NCBI GenBank assembly: GCA_965371785.1
Contig: CBDUZS010000051.1
Span: 1 to 19,372, forward strand
Direction of reading: 5' to 3'
DNA length: 19,372 bases
Origin: CBDUZS01 sp965371785
GTDB taxonomy: Bacteria > Fermentibacterota > Fermentibacteria > Fermentibacterales > JCC-6
The notes below the pieces were generated by a model, which saw only the letters and a list, made by a program, of their open reading frames with translations, was not told the origin of the DNA and searched no databases. Both the position numbers and the translations under genes were made by a program. Shown here piece by piece: positions 6,534-15,304 of the stretch (positions within the stretch are counted from its first letter, which is position 1; each line of letters starts with the position of its first letter).

Positions 6534-7863
6534 TACCGCCCCTTCCCGCAAAAATTCTGGCAAGACCGTCAATCGTCCCGGCACCCATGAAAAGGACAAC
6601 CGAGACCTCGTCGAGGATCCGTTCAAGAGCATCTTCCAGCTCCGCGGAATCGATACACACGGAATCCCCTCCTGCTTCGCGGGCACTCTCTGCCACAAGA
6701 CCGCTTGATACTCCTGGAATCGGCTCTTCCCTCGCGGGGTAAATCGGCAGAACAAACGATTTCGAACACCCTAGAAGAGCCTTGCCCATTTCCCTGTACA
6801 TGGCGCTTGTTCTCGAGAAGAGATGCGGCTGGAAGACCGCTGCAACTTTTCCATCGGTCATTCTGGACACCGCGTTCAGTGCGGATGCAACCTCATCGGG
6901 GTGATGGGCGTAATCGGAAATAATCAATGTTCCATCCCGCTTCCCCAGCAGCTCCAGCCTTCTGGAAACACCTGGAAAGGAGGACAGTGCTCTGACCGAA
7001 TCAGAGTGCTGCACACCCAACATTTCACATGCGGCAATTGCGGCGGAAGCATTTTCCAGGTTGTGTATCCCGGGCTCCGGCAATCTTCCTTCGACCCCGC
7101 ACACGGAGTAGAGCTCACCCCAGCCATCCCCCCCGAGAGGTTCGCACCATACATCACCGCCGGAACCGGTGGTGACTATCCTGCGGCCGATGCGTTCCGC
7201 CCACCTGGCGAGGGATCTGTGACCGAATGGTACGACAACTCCTCCGCCTGGAAGGCTCAGCTCGAGGAAAACGCCGTAGGCTTCTGCAAGGGCCTCCTCG
7301 GACCCGTAGCACTCGAGGTGTTCCAGCGCGTAGGATGTCACTACGGCAATGTACGGCTTCAGTCTCAGGAAGGCTCTATCGTATTCATCTGCCTCGACGA
7401 CCGTGAGATTTCCTCCTGCAAGATAGTTCCCGTTCCATGCATCGACGTGTCCACCGACGAAGACGGTCGGATCGTGTCCGGTCTTCTCGAGAATCCATCC
7501 GATCATGGTCGTAGTCGTCGTTTTTCCATGGGCTCCACCTACGGCGATTAAACGAGTTCCATCGGTGAGTTCGGCAAGTGCTTCGCTCCTCCTGAGCAGC
7601 CTTATCCCCATTTCGCGAGCCCTTTTGAGCTCCGGGTGGTCGGGATGCAGGGCTGCGGTCCAGATAACCAGATCGGCGCCATCCAGGTGAGAGGGTGAAT
7701 GCCCGGAAATAACGGTGATTCCTTCCTCTTCCAGAAGAAGACCGGTCTCCCCCGGAGTTCTGTCGCAACCGCTCACCTGCCAGCCCTGGTTTCTGAACCA
7801 TCTCGCAAGAGCGCTCATTCCACTCCCGGCAATACCGATCAGATGCACACTCCGTCCCGTCAT
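6520..7863 (-). CDS. murC: UDP-N-acetylmuramate--L-alanine ligase MurC
   Basis: Cytoplasmic ATP-dependent ligase that adds L-Ala to UDP-MurNAc, the first amino acid of the stem peptide. It has 447 residues, close to the family norm. The N-terminal Rossmann-like motif HLIGIAGSGMSALA (7-20) binds the UDP substrate; GGAHGKTTTTT (109-119) is the ATP P-loop; EADEYD follows; DYAHHP in the C-terminal domain is typical of MurC. The usual NIExDHLD-type segment reads SYALEHLE (177-184), a clear departure, though the His is kept. The ATG overlaps the murG stop (ATGA) behind GGGAGGAG. No murB or ddl follows; ftsQ does. Confidence 0.96.
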   Translation of the reverse strand: MTGRSVHLIGIAGSGMSALARWFRNQGWQVSGCDRTPGETGLLLEEEGITVISGHSPSHLDGADLVIWTAALHPDHPELKRAREMGIRLLRRSEALAELTDGTRLIAVGGAHGKTTTTTMIGWILEKTGHDPTVFVGGHVDAWNGNYLAGGNLTVVEADEYDRAFLRLKPYIAVVTSYALEHLECYGSEEALAEAYGVFLELSLPGGGVVVPFGHRSLARWAERIGRRIVTTGSGGDVWCEPLGGDGWGELYSVCGVEGRLPEPGIHNLENASAAIAACEMLGVQHSDSVRALSSFPGVSRRLELLGKRDGTLIISDYAHHPDEVASALNAVSRMTDGKVAAVFQPHLFSRTSAMYREMGKALLGCSKSFVLPIYPAREEPIPGVSSGLVAESAREAGGDSVCIDSAELEDALERILDEVSVVLFMGAGTIDGLARIFAGRGGNATS

Positions 7864-8939
7864 GAGCTCCTCCCGACAGCAAACTCGAGGAGACTTTCCG
7901 CAATCCTGGCAGAGGGATTCACCGGCATGTAATCGGCAAGGCTCCGGGACATCACAGCAAGTTCTTCCGGATTGTCGAGCAACCGGCGGAGTTCATCCCC
8001 CAGCCTGTCCGTAGTGTCATCACCCTCGTGAATGACAGTAGCACCTCCGATCGCTGCAATCTCCCCTGCATTTGCAGTCTGATGATCATCTGCTGCGTGA
8101 GGGTAGGGAATGAAGACTGCAGGCAGCCGGAACCAGCAGAGTTCCGCAATCGTCAGAGCCCCGCTCCTGGCAACGCAGAGATCGGCAGCGGAGTAGAGAA
8201 GAGATGGATCATCAACGAAACCTGTGAGAACGAACTTATTCCTGCCCCTTGTGAGTTCCCTCACCCTGGGCAAATCCCGCTCACCGCACTGCAGGATTAC
8301 TGAAACTCCGCTCTGTGATACTGCATTTGCCAGGTCGTTTATGGAGCGAGCCCCCTGACTTCCCCCCAGGAAGAGAACGACCGGCGAGGAGTCGAGGCCC
8401 AGTTCTCTTCTTGCTTCTTCGGCACCTGTATGCCTCAAGCTGTCACGCACGGGGTTACCGGTGTACAAAGCCTTCCGGGGGAAGAACCTTTCTGCGCAGT
8501 GGAACCCGAGCATCACGACAGCGGCAAAGCGGGAAGCAAGTCTGTTGGATCTTCCGGGGATACTGTTGGAATCGTGAAGAACCGATGTGATTCCCATCGA
8601 TCTCGCGGCAACCATTACGAAGAAGGAGGAGTACCCCCCGGTGGCAAAGACCAGATCGGGCTTCAGTCTCTCGAGGATATTCCTGGAGTCGAAGAATGCC
8701 TTCAAAGCTCTGAAGGGAAGCGCGAGCTTTGCTGGAATGCCACCCCGGTCAATTCTTGGTGAGTTCAGCACGTGCACTATCCGCTCGAATCTGCCGTACA
8801 TCCTTGCATCTACCGGTCTGGGAGTGCAGACGAAATCGATCCGTGAATCCGGTTCCAGCTTCCAGAGGGATTCGGCCACCGAAATGGCGGGGCTGATGTG
8901 CCCGCCGGTTCCTCCGCCGGCGATCACGAAACCGCTCAT
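7860..8939 (-). CDS. murG: MurG, UDP-GlcNAc transferase making lipid II
   Basis: Peripheral inner-membrane GT28 glycosyltransferase that adds GlcNAc to lipid I to make lipid II; 359 residues, normal. The glycine-rich GGGTGGHISPA (8-18), ATGGYSS (about 99-105), the TGNPVR and GGSQGARS loops, and the nucleotide-sugar segment ARSGALTIAEL followed by ADDHQTANA are all present. The usual HEQN reads HDSN (122-125), a mild variation. The frame is open upstream to 9014, but the ATG at 8939 is chosen because it overlaps the ftsW stop (ATGA) and starts the protein right before the first glycine loop. It overlaps murC in the same way. Confidence 0.97.
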   Translation of the reverse strand: MSGFVIAGGGTGGHISPAISVAESLWKLEPDSRIDFVCTPRPVDARMYGRFERIVHVLNSPRIDRGGIPAKLALPFRALKAFFDSRNILERLKPDLVFATGGYSSFFVMVAARSMGITSVLHDSNSIPGRSNRLASRFAAVVMLGFHCAERFFPRKALYTGNPVRDSLRHTGAEEARRELGLDSSPVVLFLGGSQGARSINDLANAVSQSGVSVILQCGERDLPRVRELTRGRNKFVLTGFVDDPSLLYSAADLCVARSGALTIAELCWFRLPAVFIPYPHAADDHQTANAGEIAAIGGATVIHEGDDTTDRLGDELRRLLDNPEELAVMSRSLADYMPVNPSARIAESLLEFAVGRSS

Positions 8940-10042
8940 CGTTCCACTCCATCTGCAACCCTGGCAATGATTCCTATGCTCATAAGCGTAATGACCAGGT
9001 TCGTTCCACCCCACGAGATCAGAGGAAGCGGCATTCCAGTGGTTGGCAGCAGCCGTGTGACAACACCGACATGTATCAGGACACCCACCGTGATGGATGC
9101 GGTGAGACCACCTGCCGCAAGGAACCCGAAACTGTTGTCCGAACCTTCAGCAATGAGCCAGCCACATATACAGAGCCCGAGGAGCATTGTGAGGAGGAGA
9201 GTGGTTCCCATGAAACCTGTCTCCTCCCCGATGACTGCAAGAATGAAATCGGAAAAGGCTTCGGGCAGAAAGCCCCTCTGCTGCCTGCCCCGGGCCAGTC
9301 CACGGCCCATCAGCCCCCCGCTGCCCAGCGCAATACATGCCTGAATCGGCTGAAAATTCTCCTCCTGCCTCATCTCGGATCCGCTGAGCCAGCCGGTTAC
9401 ACGCCCACGCTGATAGGGAGAACTGAATACGACAGCGGAAGCCATCAGCACGAGGGCGAGAAAGAGAACCAGCATGTGCATGAACCTGGCTTCGGACAGG
9501 TAGAGCATTACGATCAGAATTGCTACGAGATAGATGGCACCTGCGAAGTCCGGCTGAGCTATCATCAGACCGGCGGGAAGAAGTGCGGCAAGGGATATCG
9601 CTGCGACTCCTCCCGCATTCCTGGCATGAATCACTCCCCTGGATGAGAGCGTTGCCACGAGGAGGATGAGACTGAACCTTATCATATCGGAGGGAATCAG
9701 CCGAAACGGCCCCGCGATAATCCAGCGGGACGAGCCGTTGATTACGGGCGCGACGGCGGTTCCGGAAAAAAGAACGGTAACGAGCACGAGCAGCAGGGAA
9801 ACAGCGTATATCGGAATCGATGCCAGCCTCCAGAATTTCGACGGCAACATGTAGGCCGCGATGCCGAGAATCGCGCCAATCGCGATACGGGCAAGATGAC
9901 CGATGAGATAATGGTGGTTGTTGCCGTACAGCTTTATGGACGCGAACGAGCTGGCAGAGTAGACGGCCAGTATTCCCAGTGCGAGAAGCAGAGCGGTCAG
10001 AAGCAGCATCCACCTCTTTATCCTGACGACATCGGTTCTCAT
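8936..10042 (-). CDS. ftsW: Septal peptidoglycan polymerase FtsW (SEDS family)
   Basis: Polytopic membrane glycosyltransferase that polymerises lipid II at the septum together with FtsI. It has 368 residues with about nine to ten hydrophobic segments. Family marks: NGSSRWI near 102-108, AQPDFA, the large loop with LGSGGLMGRG and LPEAFSDFILAVIGEE carrying the catalytic Asp265, and near the end TGMPLPLISWGGTNL. RodA is the alternative SEDS protein, but the position between murD and murG, in the same operon as ftsI, favours FtsW. The ATG at 10042 overlaps the murD stop (ATGA); an upstream in-frame start at 10120 would add an unlikely polar leader inside murD. Confidence 0.95.
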   Translation of the reverse strand: MRTDVVRIKRWMLLLTALLLALGILAVYSASSFASIKLYGNNHHYLIGHLARIAIGAILGIAAYMLPSKFWRLASIPIYAVSLLLVLVTVLFSGTAVAPVINGSSRWIIAGPFRLIPSDMIRFSLILLVATLSSRGVIHARNAGGVAAISLAALLPAGLMIAQPDFAGAIYLVAILIVMLYLSEARFMHMLVLFLALVLMASAVVFSSPYQRGRVTGWLSGSEMRQEENFQPIQACIALGSGGLMGRGLARGRQQRGFLPEAFSDFILAVIGEETGFMGTTLLLTMLLGLCICGWLIAEGSDNSFGFLAAGGLTASITVGVLIHVGVVTRLLPTTGMPLPLISWGGTNLVITLMSIGIIARVADGVER

Positions 10043-11382
10043 CCTGAGAGACTCCTGACTATCTCCCTGAAATGATCGCCCCTCTCTTCGAAATTGCTGT
10101 ACTGATCGAAGCTTGCGCATCCTGGAGAGAGCAGGATTACGTCTCCTGCTCTGGCAAGATCGAGGGCGAAGCCGACTGCTTCGGGCAGAGTTCCAGAGGT
10201 CTTGGTTGGAACCGTATCGTCCCAGGCCAGTGAAAGCTCATCCGCTGCGTCTCCGAACAGGACTATCGCTCTTGCCTTCTCCTTAAGAAGGCTTCGCAGA
10301 ACCGAGTAGTCCGATTCCTTCGCCTTACCGCCGGCAAGCAGCACAACCGGGCGCGTAAAGCTCTCGAGGGCAACTCTCAATGAATCGACATTCGTTGATT
10401 TGGAGTCGTTCACGTAATCGACACCGTCTATCACTCCGATAAGCTCGATCCTGTGCGGCACACCTGGAAATCCCTTCAGACCGGAAACCATCTCGACAGG
10501 CTCAATCCCGGCAGATGCCGCCATACAGACAACTGCCAGCGCATTCGAGAGGTTATGCCTTCCGGGAAGGGAAATCGCGGAGCATGCCATGAATGGAATC
10601 CGCTGGCCATCAGTACAAAACGTTATCGAACCGGTAACCGAATCTGCTCCGTGCCTTACCTTCTCGATACGGCTGAAGAGCATCTCTACTCCCCGAGAAA
10701 GCCCACGGAGCAGCATCAGCCCGGGATCCTCTGCGTTGAGGACCAGAGCATCTTCGGAATGCTGGTTCATAAAAATACCGGCTTTGGCTTTCCCGTATTC
10801 CTCCATCGTTCCATGCCTGTCGAGATGGTCCGGAGTCAGATTCAGGATGGCTGCAGCGGAGGGACGGAATGTAACTACTGTTTCCAGCTGGTAGCTGCTG
10901 ACCTCCAGAACGAAGAATCCGGCATCCGGGTACTCGAGGACGGCCAGGGAGAACGGGAACCCTACGTTTCCTGCCACAACTGCGTTTCTCCCGGTCTCTC
11001 TCAGGAGGTAGCCAAGCCATTCGACCGTAGTCGTTTTTCCATTTGAGCCGGTTACGGCAATTACCTGGGCATTCGTGAAGTGACTGGCCAGTTCGATTTC
11101 ACCGATCATTGGAAGCCCGAGCGACGAGGCGATCGATGGCAACTCGGAGGAGGGGCTGACGCCAGGGCTCAGGACAAGTCCGTCGAGACTTTTCATCAGC
11201 TCTGGATCGATCTCTCCACGGAATAGCTCACTGCACCATTCGCAGCACTCGACTTCCTTGTTCGAATCGAGCCCGATAACCGAGAAGCCGCTGGAATGGA
11301 GCAGTCTGGCTGCAGCTCTGCCGCTCAGACCAAGCCCCAGAACCCCTATTCTCCTGCCGTTACCCTCTGTCCAGTAAGACAT
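10039..11382 (-). CDS. murD: UDP-MurNAc-L-alanine--D-glutamate ligase MurD
   Basis: Cytoplasmic ligase adding D-Glu to UDP-MurNAc-L-Ala; 447 residues, normal. VLGLGLSGRAAA (14-25) is the N-terminal substrate-binding loop; TGSNGKTTT (111-119) is the P-loop; GNVGFP and EVSSYQLE are MurD-specific; LNLTPDHLDRHG supplies the metal-binding His; NDSKSTNVDS lies in the C-terminal domain. The ATG lies six bases after the mraY stop, with AGGTAGGA overlapping that stop as ribosome site. It overlaps ftsW by four bases. Confidence 0.97.
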   Translation of the reverse strand: MSYWTEGNGRRIGVLGLGLSGRAAARLLHSSGFSVIGLDSNKEVECCEWCSELFRGEIDPELMKSLDGLVLSPGVSPSSELPSIASSLGLPMIGEIELASHFTNAQVIAVTGSNGKTTTVEWLGYLLRETGRNAVVAGNVGFPFSLAVLEYPDAGFFVLEVSSYQLETVVTFRPSAAAILNLTPDHLDRHGTMEEYGKAKAGIFMNQHSEDALVLNAEDPGLMLLRGLSRGVEMLFSRIEKVRHGADSVTGSITFCTDGQRIPFMACSAISLPGRHNLSNALAVVCMAASAGIEPVEMVSGLKGFPGVPHRIELIGVIDGVDYVNDSKSTNVDSLRVALESFTRPVVLLAGGKAKESDYSVLRSLLKEKARAIVLFGDAADELSLAWDDTVPTKTSGTLPEAVGFALDLARAGDVILLSPGCASFDQYSNFEERGDHFREIVRSLSG

Positions 11383-11388
11383 GCGATC

Positions 11389-12555
11389 CTACCTGATCTT
11401 GAAAGTGCTCAAGCCGAGAACACCCAACAGGATTGCAATTATCCAGAACCGTATTACCACTTTGCTCTCGGCAAGGCCCATCAATTCGAAATGGTGGTGT
11501 AATGGCGCCATACGGAAAATCCTCCGTTTCGTTCTCCTGTAGAATCCGACCTGAAGGACAACGCTGAGCACCTCCGCGACGAATACCCCACCCACAAGAG
11601 CCAGAAGCAGCTCGTTTCTCGTAACGACCGCCATCGAGCCGATCGCCCCTCCGAGAGCAAGGGAGCCCGTGTCTCCCATGAAAACCGATGCAGGAGGGGC
11701 GTTGTACCAGAGGAATCCAAGACAGGCTCCTGCCATCGAGCCTGCGAACACCGCAACCTCACCGACTCCCGGCAGGTATGAGAACTGGAGATACCTGGCA
11801 AAATTGACGTGCCCGAGCACGTAAGCCAGCACCCCGAAAGCAAGGATTGAGACCAGGCTCACGCCGGTGGCAAGGCCATCGAGCCCGTCCGTGAGATTAA
11901 CTGCATTTGCAGTTCCTGCAAGGACTAATGCCACGAAGAGAATGTACAGGATTCCGAAATCGATCCTGATGTGTTTGAAGAAGGGCACGGTGGTCTCGCT
12001 GGCGTTGATGGATATGCCGTCCGGTGAATCCAGATCCACAACCCTGACCGCAGGAACAATGGAGTTTGTATGGGCACTGGAAGTGTCATTCATTACCGGA
12101 GGAGCGAAGTAGAGCCATGCTCCCAGACCCAGACCGAGCGCGAACTGACCTACGAGCTTGTATCTCCCTACCAGACCTTTCGAACAGTGTCTGACCACCT
12201 TCAGGTAGTCATCCAGCAGCCCTATCAGACCCATCCAGATCGTGCTCACTAGAACCATGATGAGGTAGGGGTTGTCGAGCCTTCCCCAGAGGAGCACCGG
12301 GATGAGAACGGAGAACAGGATCAGCAGCCCGCCCATAGTCGGGGTTCCCTGTTTTCTGAGGTGACTCTGCGGACCATCTTCACGGATTGTCTGTCCGATC
12401 TGATGTTTCCTGAGAAAGCGTATGATCACAGGTCCGGCTAGGAAGGCAAGGATCAAGGCTGTAATCGTTGCATAGGCAGCTCTGAATGTAATGTACCCGA
12501 AGAGATTGAAGAGTGACACGCTGCCGCTCATCGGATAGAGAAGCCAGTAAAGCAT
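11389..12555 (-). CDS. mraY: Phospho-N-acetylmuramoyl-pentapeptide transferase MraY
   Basis: Ten-helix inner-membrane enzyme that moves phospho-MurNAc-pentapeptide to undecaprenyl phosphate, forming lipid I. Motifs: QGTPTMGG (69-76), DDYLK (115-119, the Asp pair), NAVNLTDGLDG (217-227), GDTGS (294-298), and HHHFEL (353-358). At 388 residues it is longer than E. coli MraY (360). The extra length is mostly a polar insertion at about residues 151-187, before VPFFKH, in an extracytoplasmic loop. The ATG shares one base with the murF stop (TGATG). Confidence 0.97.
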   Translation of the reverse strand: MLYWLLYPMSGSVSLFNLFGYITFRAAYATITALILAFLAGPVIIRFLRKHQIGQTIREDGPQSHLRKQGTPTMGGLLILFSVLIPVLLWGRLDNPYLIMVLVSTIWMGLIGLLDDYLKVVRHCSKGLVGRYKLVGQFALGLGLGAWLYFAPPVMNDTSSAHTNSIVPAVRVVDLDSPDGISINASETTVPFFKHIRIDFGILYILFVALVLAGTANAVNLTDGLDGLATGVSLVSILAFGVLAYVLGHVNFARYLQFSYLPGVGEVAVFAGSMAGACLGFLWYNAPPASVFMGDTGSLALGGAIGSMAVVTRNELLLALVGGVFVAEVLSVVLQVGFYRRTKRRIFRMAPLHHHFELMGLAESKVVIRFWIIAILLGVLGLSTFKIR

Positions 12556-13862
12556 CAGTCCTCCTCCTGAAGAGATTCGACGATTCTGCCCATCTGCAGC
12601 GAATGACTGCCCTTGATCAGAACGGTATCACCTCTGCTCATCTTCTCTCTCAATGCCTGCAATGCTTCCATCCAGTTCTGTGATAAGACAAACGGGGTTC
12701 TCTCGAGACAGGTTGAAGCAAGTGCGAAGTGCCTTCCCGTAAGGATCAGGAACTTCAACCCGAGAGAATCGGCCAGCTCGAGAATGCGGTTATGCATTTC
12801 ATCGGACATCTCTCCGAGTTCGAGCATGTCTCCCAGTACGGCTATCCTGTCTTCGCTGCAGTCGGCCAGAGCAAGCAGGCATGCTTCAGTGGAATCGGGA
12901 TTGGCATTGTAGCTCTCATCCATTATCCGGATTCCCGAAGCAGAGACGGTTCTTCCCCTTCCGGGCATTCCAGAGTACGATGCGAGCCTGTCCACTGCCA
13001 GTTCCAGGGGTATCCCGAGCCGCTCTGCGGCTGCAAGAGCAAACAGGCAGTTTACGTAGTTGTGCTCTCCCTCGATGGAAAGTTCGATCTCGCAGCCCAG
13101 TGGTTCGAGGTGGAAGCCGTCTCGGGTTCGTGAAAGCCACAGGTCTCCGCCGGTACCTATTCTCACGATCTCGAGCTCCCGCTTCCGGGCGGCTTCCTCG
13201 AGTATTGGTTCCGACACCGGAATGATTGCCAGCCCCCCCTCGATTGTGGCAGTTATCAGCTCTGCCTTCGCCGTTGCGACATCTTCAGTCGACGAGAAGA
13301 ACTCCATGTGCGCAATACCGATGTTGGTGATAATCGTTATGCCGGGGCGGGCAATCGCTCCGAGAATCGCAAGTTCACCTGGATGGTTAATACCCATCTC
13401 GAGAACGGCGACCTCGACTTCCAGAGGCAGGTTGAGCAGGCTGATCGGAAGCCCCAGATGGTTGTTGAGGTTGCCGCGTGTTCCTCCGGTGATGAAGCTG
13501 CCCCTGAGAGCTTCCTTCAAAAGTTCTCTGGTGGTTGTTTTTCCGGAAGACCCGCTTACCCCCACTACAGGACAGGTAAGCTGATCCCTGCGCCAGGCTC
13601 CGGCACGGAGCAGTGCTTTCTCGACATCGTTCACGAGAATCCTGCCTGCGCCGGGAGCTCCAAGAGAAACCACCGCGCATCCTCCAGATGCGATCACGTC
13701 ATCCACGAAAGCATGACCATCGGTTCTCGTGCCGCTCAGAGCAAAGAATATGCACTCGTGCCCTGCCTGCCTGGAGTCGATTACAGCCCTGCAGACAGAC
13801 CTGTCCAGGTCGACTGGAGAGATGATTCCATCCATGGCTGCTGCCAGCTCCCGGAGTCTCAA
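12555..13862 (-). CDS. murF: UDP-MurNAc-tripeptide--D-alanyl-D-alanine ligase MurF
   Basis: Adds the D-Ala-D-Ala dipeptide to complete UDP-MurNAc-pentapeptide; 435 residues, usual length. The N-terminal domain has the FFALSGTRTDGHAF-type substrate loop, the P-loop is GVSGSSGKTTT (101-111), NHLGLPIS and EMGINHPGEL follow, and DESYNANP near the C-terminal domain border is MurF-specific. The start is TTG at 13862, overlapping the murE stop as TTGA, with AGAGGT upstream; the next in-frame ATG would be nine codons in and would cut the first helix. The dipeptide must come from a Ddl encoded elsewhere. Confidence 0.95.
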   Translation of the reverse strand: MRLRELAAAMDGIISPVDLDRSVCRAVIDSRQAGHECIFFALSGTRTDGHAFVDDVIASGGCAVVSLGAPGAGRILVNDVEKALLRAGAWRRDQLTCPVVGVSGSSGKTTTRELLKEALRGSFITGGTRGNLNNHLGLPISLLNLPLEVEVAVLEMGINHPGELAILGAIARPGITIITNIGIAHMEFFSSTEDVATAKAELITATIEGGLAIIPVSEPILEEAARKRELEIVRIGTGGDLWLSRTRDGFHLEPLGCEIELSIEGEHNYVNCLFALAAAERLGIPLELAVDRLASYSGMPGRGRTVSASGIRIMDESYNANPDSTEACLLALADCSEDRIAVLGDMLELGEMSDEMHNRILELADSLGLKFLILTGRHFALASTCLERTPFVLSQNWMEALQALREKMSRGDTVLIKGSHSLQMGRIVESLQEED

Positions 13863-15304
13863 GGCATACCTCTATTCCCGAGCGCCCTCCGGGCTTCTTC
13901 CCTGTCATCGAAGTGTATTCTCTCATGTCCGAGGACCTGGTAATCCTCATGCCCTTTTCCGGCGATGATCACCACGTCTCCCTTTCGAGCGATTCCGATG
14001 GCGATTTCTATGGCCCTTCTCCGATCTGCTTCGACTATCACGGCTTCCCTGGATCCCACTCCCATGAGAATGCCATTTATTATGGCAGTCGGGTTTTCGG
14101 TTCTCGGGTTGTCACTGGTTACCACCGTCACGTCGGCAATCCTTGCAGCGATTTCACCCATCTGAGGTCTTTTACCGGGATCACGATCGCCACCGGCGCC
14201 GAATACTACAATTACTTTCCCCGTAGAGAGCTCGCGCGCCTGTTCGAGCACCCTCTTCAGAGCATCCGGGGTATGCGCGTAATCGACCGCAACGAGAAAC
14301 TCCCCGCCTTCTCCAACCACTTCGAGCCTTCCGGGAACTCCCTTGAAACCGGAAGCAGCGGATACACACTCCTCGAGGCTTGCTCCCAGCTCCATGCAGC
14401 AGGCCATCGCTCCTGCGAAATTGTAGACGTTTACCCTCCCCGGAACACCCAGTCCGACCCGGGCCTCTCCCACTGGAGTAGAGAAAGTGAAGTTCGTAGA
14501 AGTGAGCCTCACCGAAACGTCGCTGATGCGGTAAACGTCTGAAGAATCGACTCCAAAGGTAAGCGCACCATCTATATCCGGCAATCCTTCGGAATAGGTT
14601 CCGACGAGGATCTTTCCCCGTGGTTTCACAAGATCTCTGAGGTGGAGTTTTGAATCGAGGTACTCTTTCATACCGTCATGGAAATCGAGGTGATCCTGCG
14701 TGATATTGGTGAAGAGCACACAATCGAACCGGACCTCATCAACTCTTGCAAGGGATAGAGCATGGCTGGAAACCTCCATCACGCACGCCTTGTCTCCATC
14801 CCTGACCATACGTCTCATCAGTCTGGCGACCTGCAGCGAATCCGGGGTGGTCATGGTTGCACGCAGATGCTTCCCGCCGGCGACATGCCCTACCGTTCCC
14901 ATGATGCCAGTGGGGATCCCACGGCTCTCAGAAATCCACCTGATCATGTGGGCGGTTGTCGTTTTTCCATTCGTTCCCGTGATCCCAACGCAGGAAAGGT
15001 CATTCCAGGGACAATCGTAAAATCGTGCGGCAAGAAGACCGAGTAGCCTCCTGTTGTCTCCGGAGGGATTCTGGATAGTTGTGCCCTTTACATCTGCGGG
15101 TCTTTCCGTGAGAGCGGCAGCGGCTCCCCGCTCGAAGGCAGCGAGAAGGTACTCATGCCCATCCGTTTCGAACCCCTTTATCGCCACGAAGAGAGCGCCC
15201 GGCTCAACCTGCCTTGAATCGTTGCTGATGGACAGGATGTCGATGTTGCCGGCAACTGACTCGAAGGGGACTCCCGTACTCGTAAGGAGTTCGGACAACA
15301 GCAT
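13859..15304 (-). CDS. murE: UDP-MurNAc-dipeptide--meso-diaminopimelate ligase MurE
   Basis: Adds the third stem residue; 481 residues. The P-loop is GITGTNGKTTT (107-117). TTPDSL, EVSSHAL and TNITQDHLDFH follow in order, with DYAHTPDAL in the C-terminal half. The specificity motif DNPR (398-401) is the form found in enzymes that add meso-diaminopimelate; lysine-adding enzymes differ there. This predicts directly cross-linked, DAP-type peptidoglycan. The ATG shares one base with the ftsI stop (TGATG) and has GGGAGG five bases before it; the end overlaps murF by four bases. Confidence 0.97.
   Translation of the reverse strand: MLLSELLTSTGVPFESVAGNIDILSISNDSRQVEPGALFVAIKGFETDGHEYLLAAFERGAAAALTERPADVKGTTIQNPSGDNRRLLGLLAARFYDCPWNDLSCVGITGTNGKTTTAHMIRWISESRGIPTGIMGTVGHVAGGKHLRATMTTPDSLQVARLMRRMVRDGDKACVMEVSSHALSLARVDEVRFDCVLFTNITQDHLDFHDGMKEYLDSKLHLRDLVKPRGKILVGTYSEGLPDIDGALTFGVDSSDVYRISDVSVRLTSTNFTFSTPVGEARVGLGVPGRVNVYNFAGAMACCMELGASLEECVSAASGFKGVPGRLEVVGEGGEFLVAVDYAHTPDALKRVLEQARELSTGKVIVVFGAGGDRDPGKRPQMGEIAARIADVTVVTSDNPRTENPTAIINGILMGVGSREAVIVEADRRRAIEIAIGIARKGDVVIIAGKGHEDYQVLGHERIHFDDREEARRALGNRGMP

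Noticed and set aside
6823..7551. 242-codon plus-strand ORF
   Set aside because: It lies wholly antisense to murC, which has intact motifs; no ribosome site or recognisable domain.
9147..10013. 288-codon minus-strand ORF overlapping ftsW
   Set aside because: Out-of-frame shadow of ftsW; very rich in Arg and Ser and without a domain.
13308..13943. 211-codon plus-strand ORF
   Set aside because: Antisense to murF and the end of murE, with no coding features of its own.
7503..15000. Recurring short string GTCGTTTTTCCA or similar (near 7520, 11035, 13540, 14960)
   Set aside because: It is the reverse complement of the shared P-loop codons (G-K-T-T) in the four Mur ligases, not a dispersed DNA repeat.
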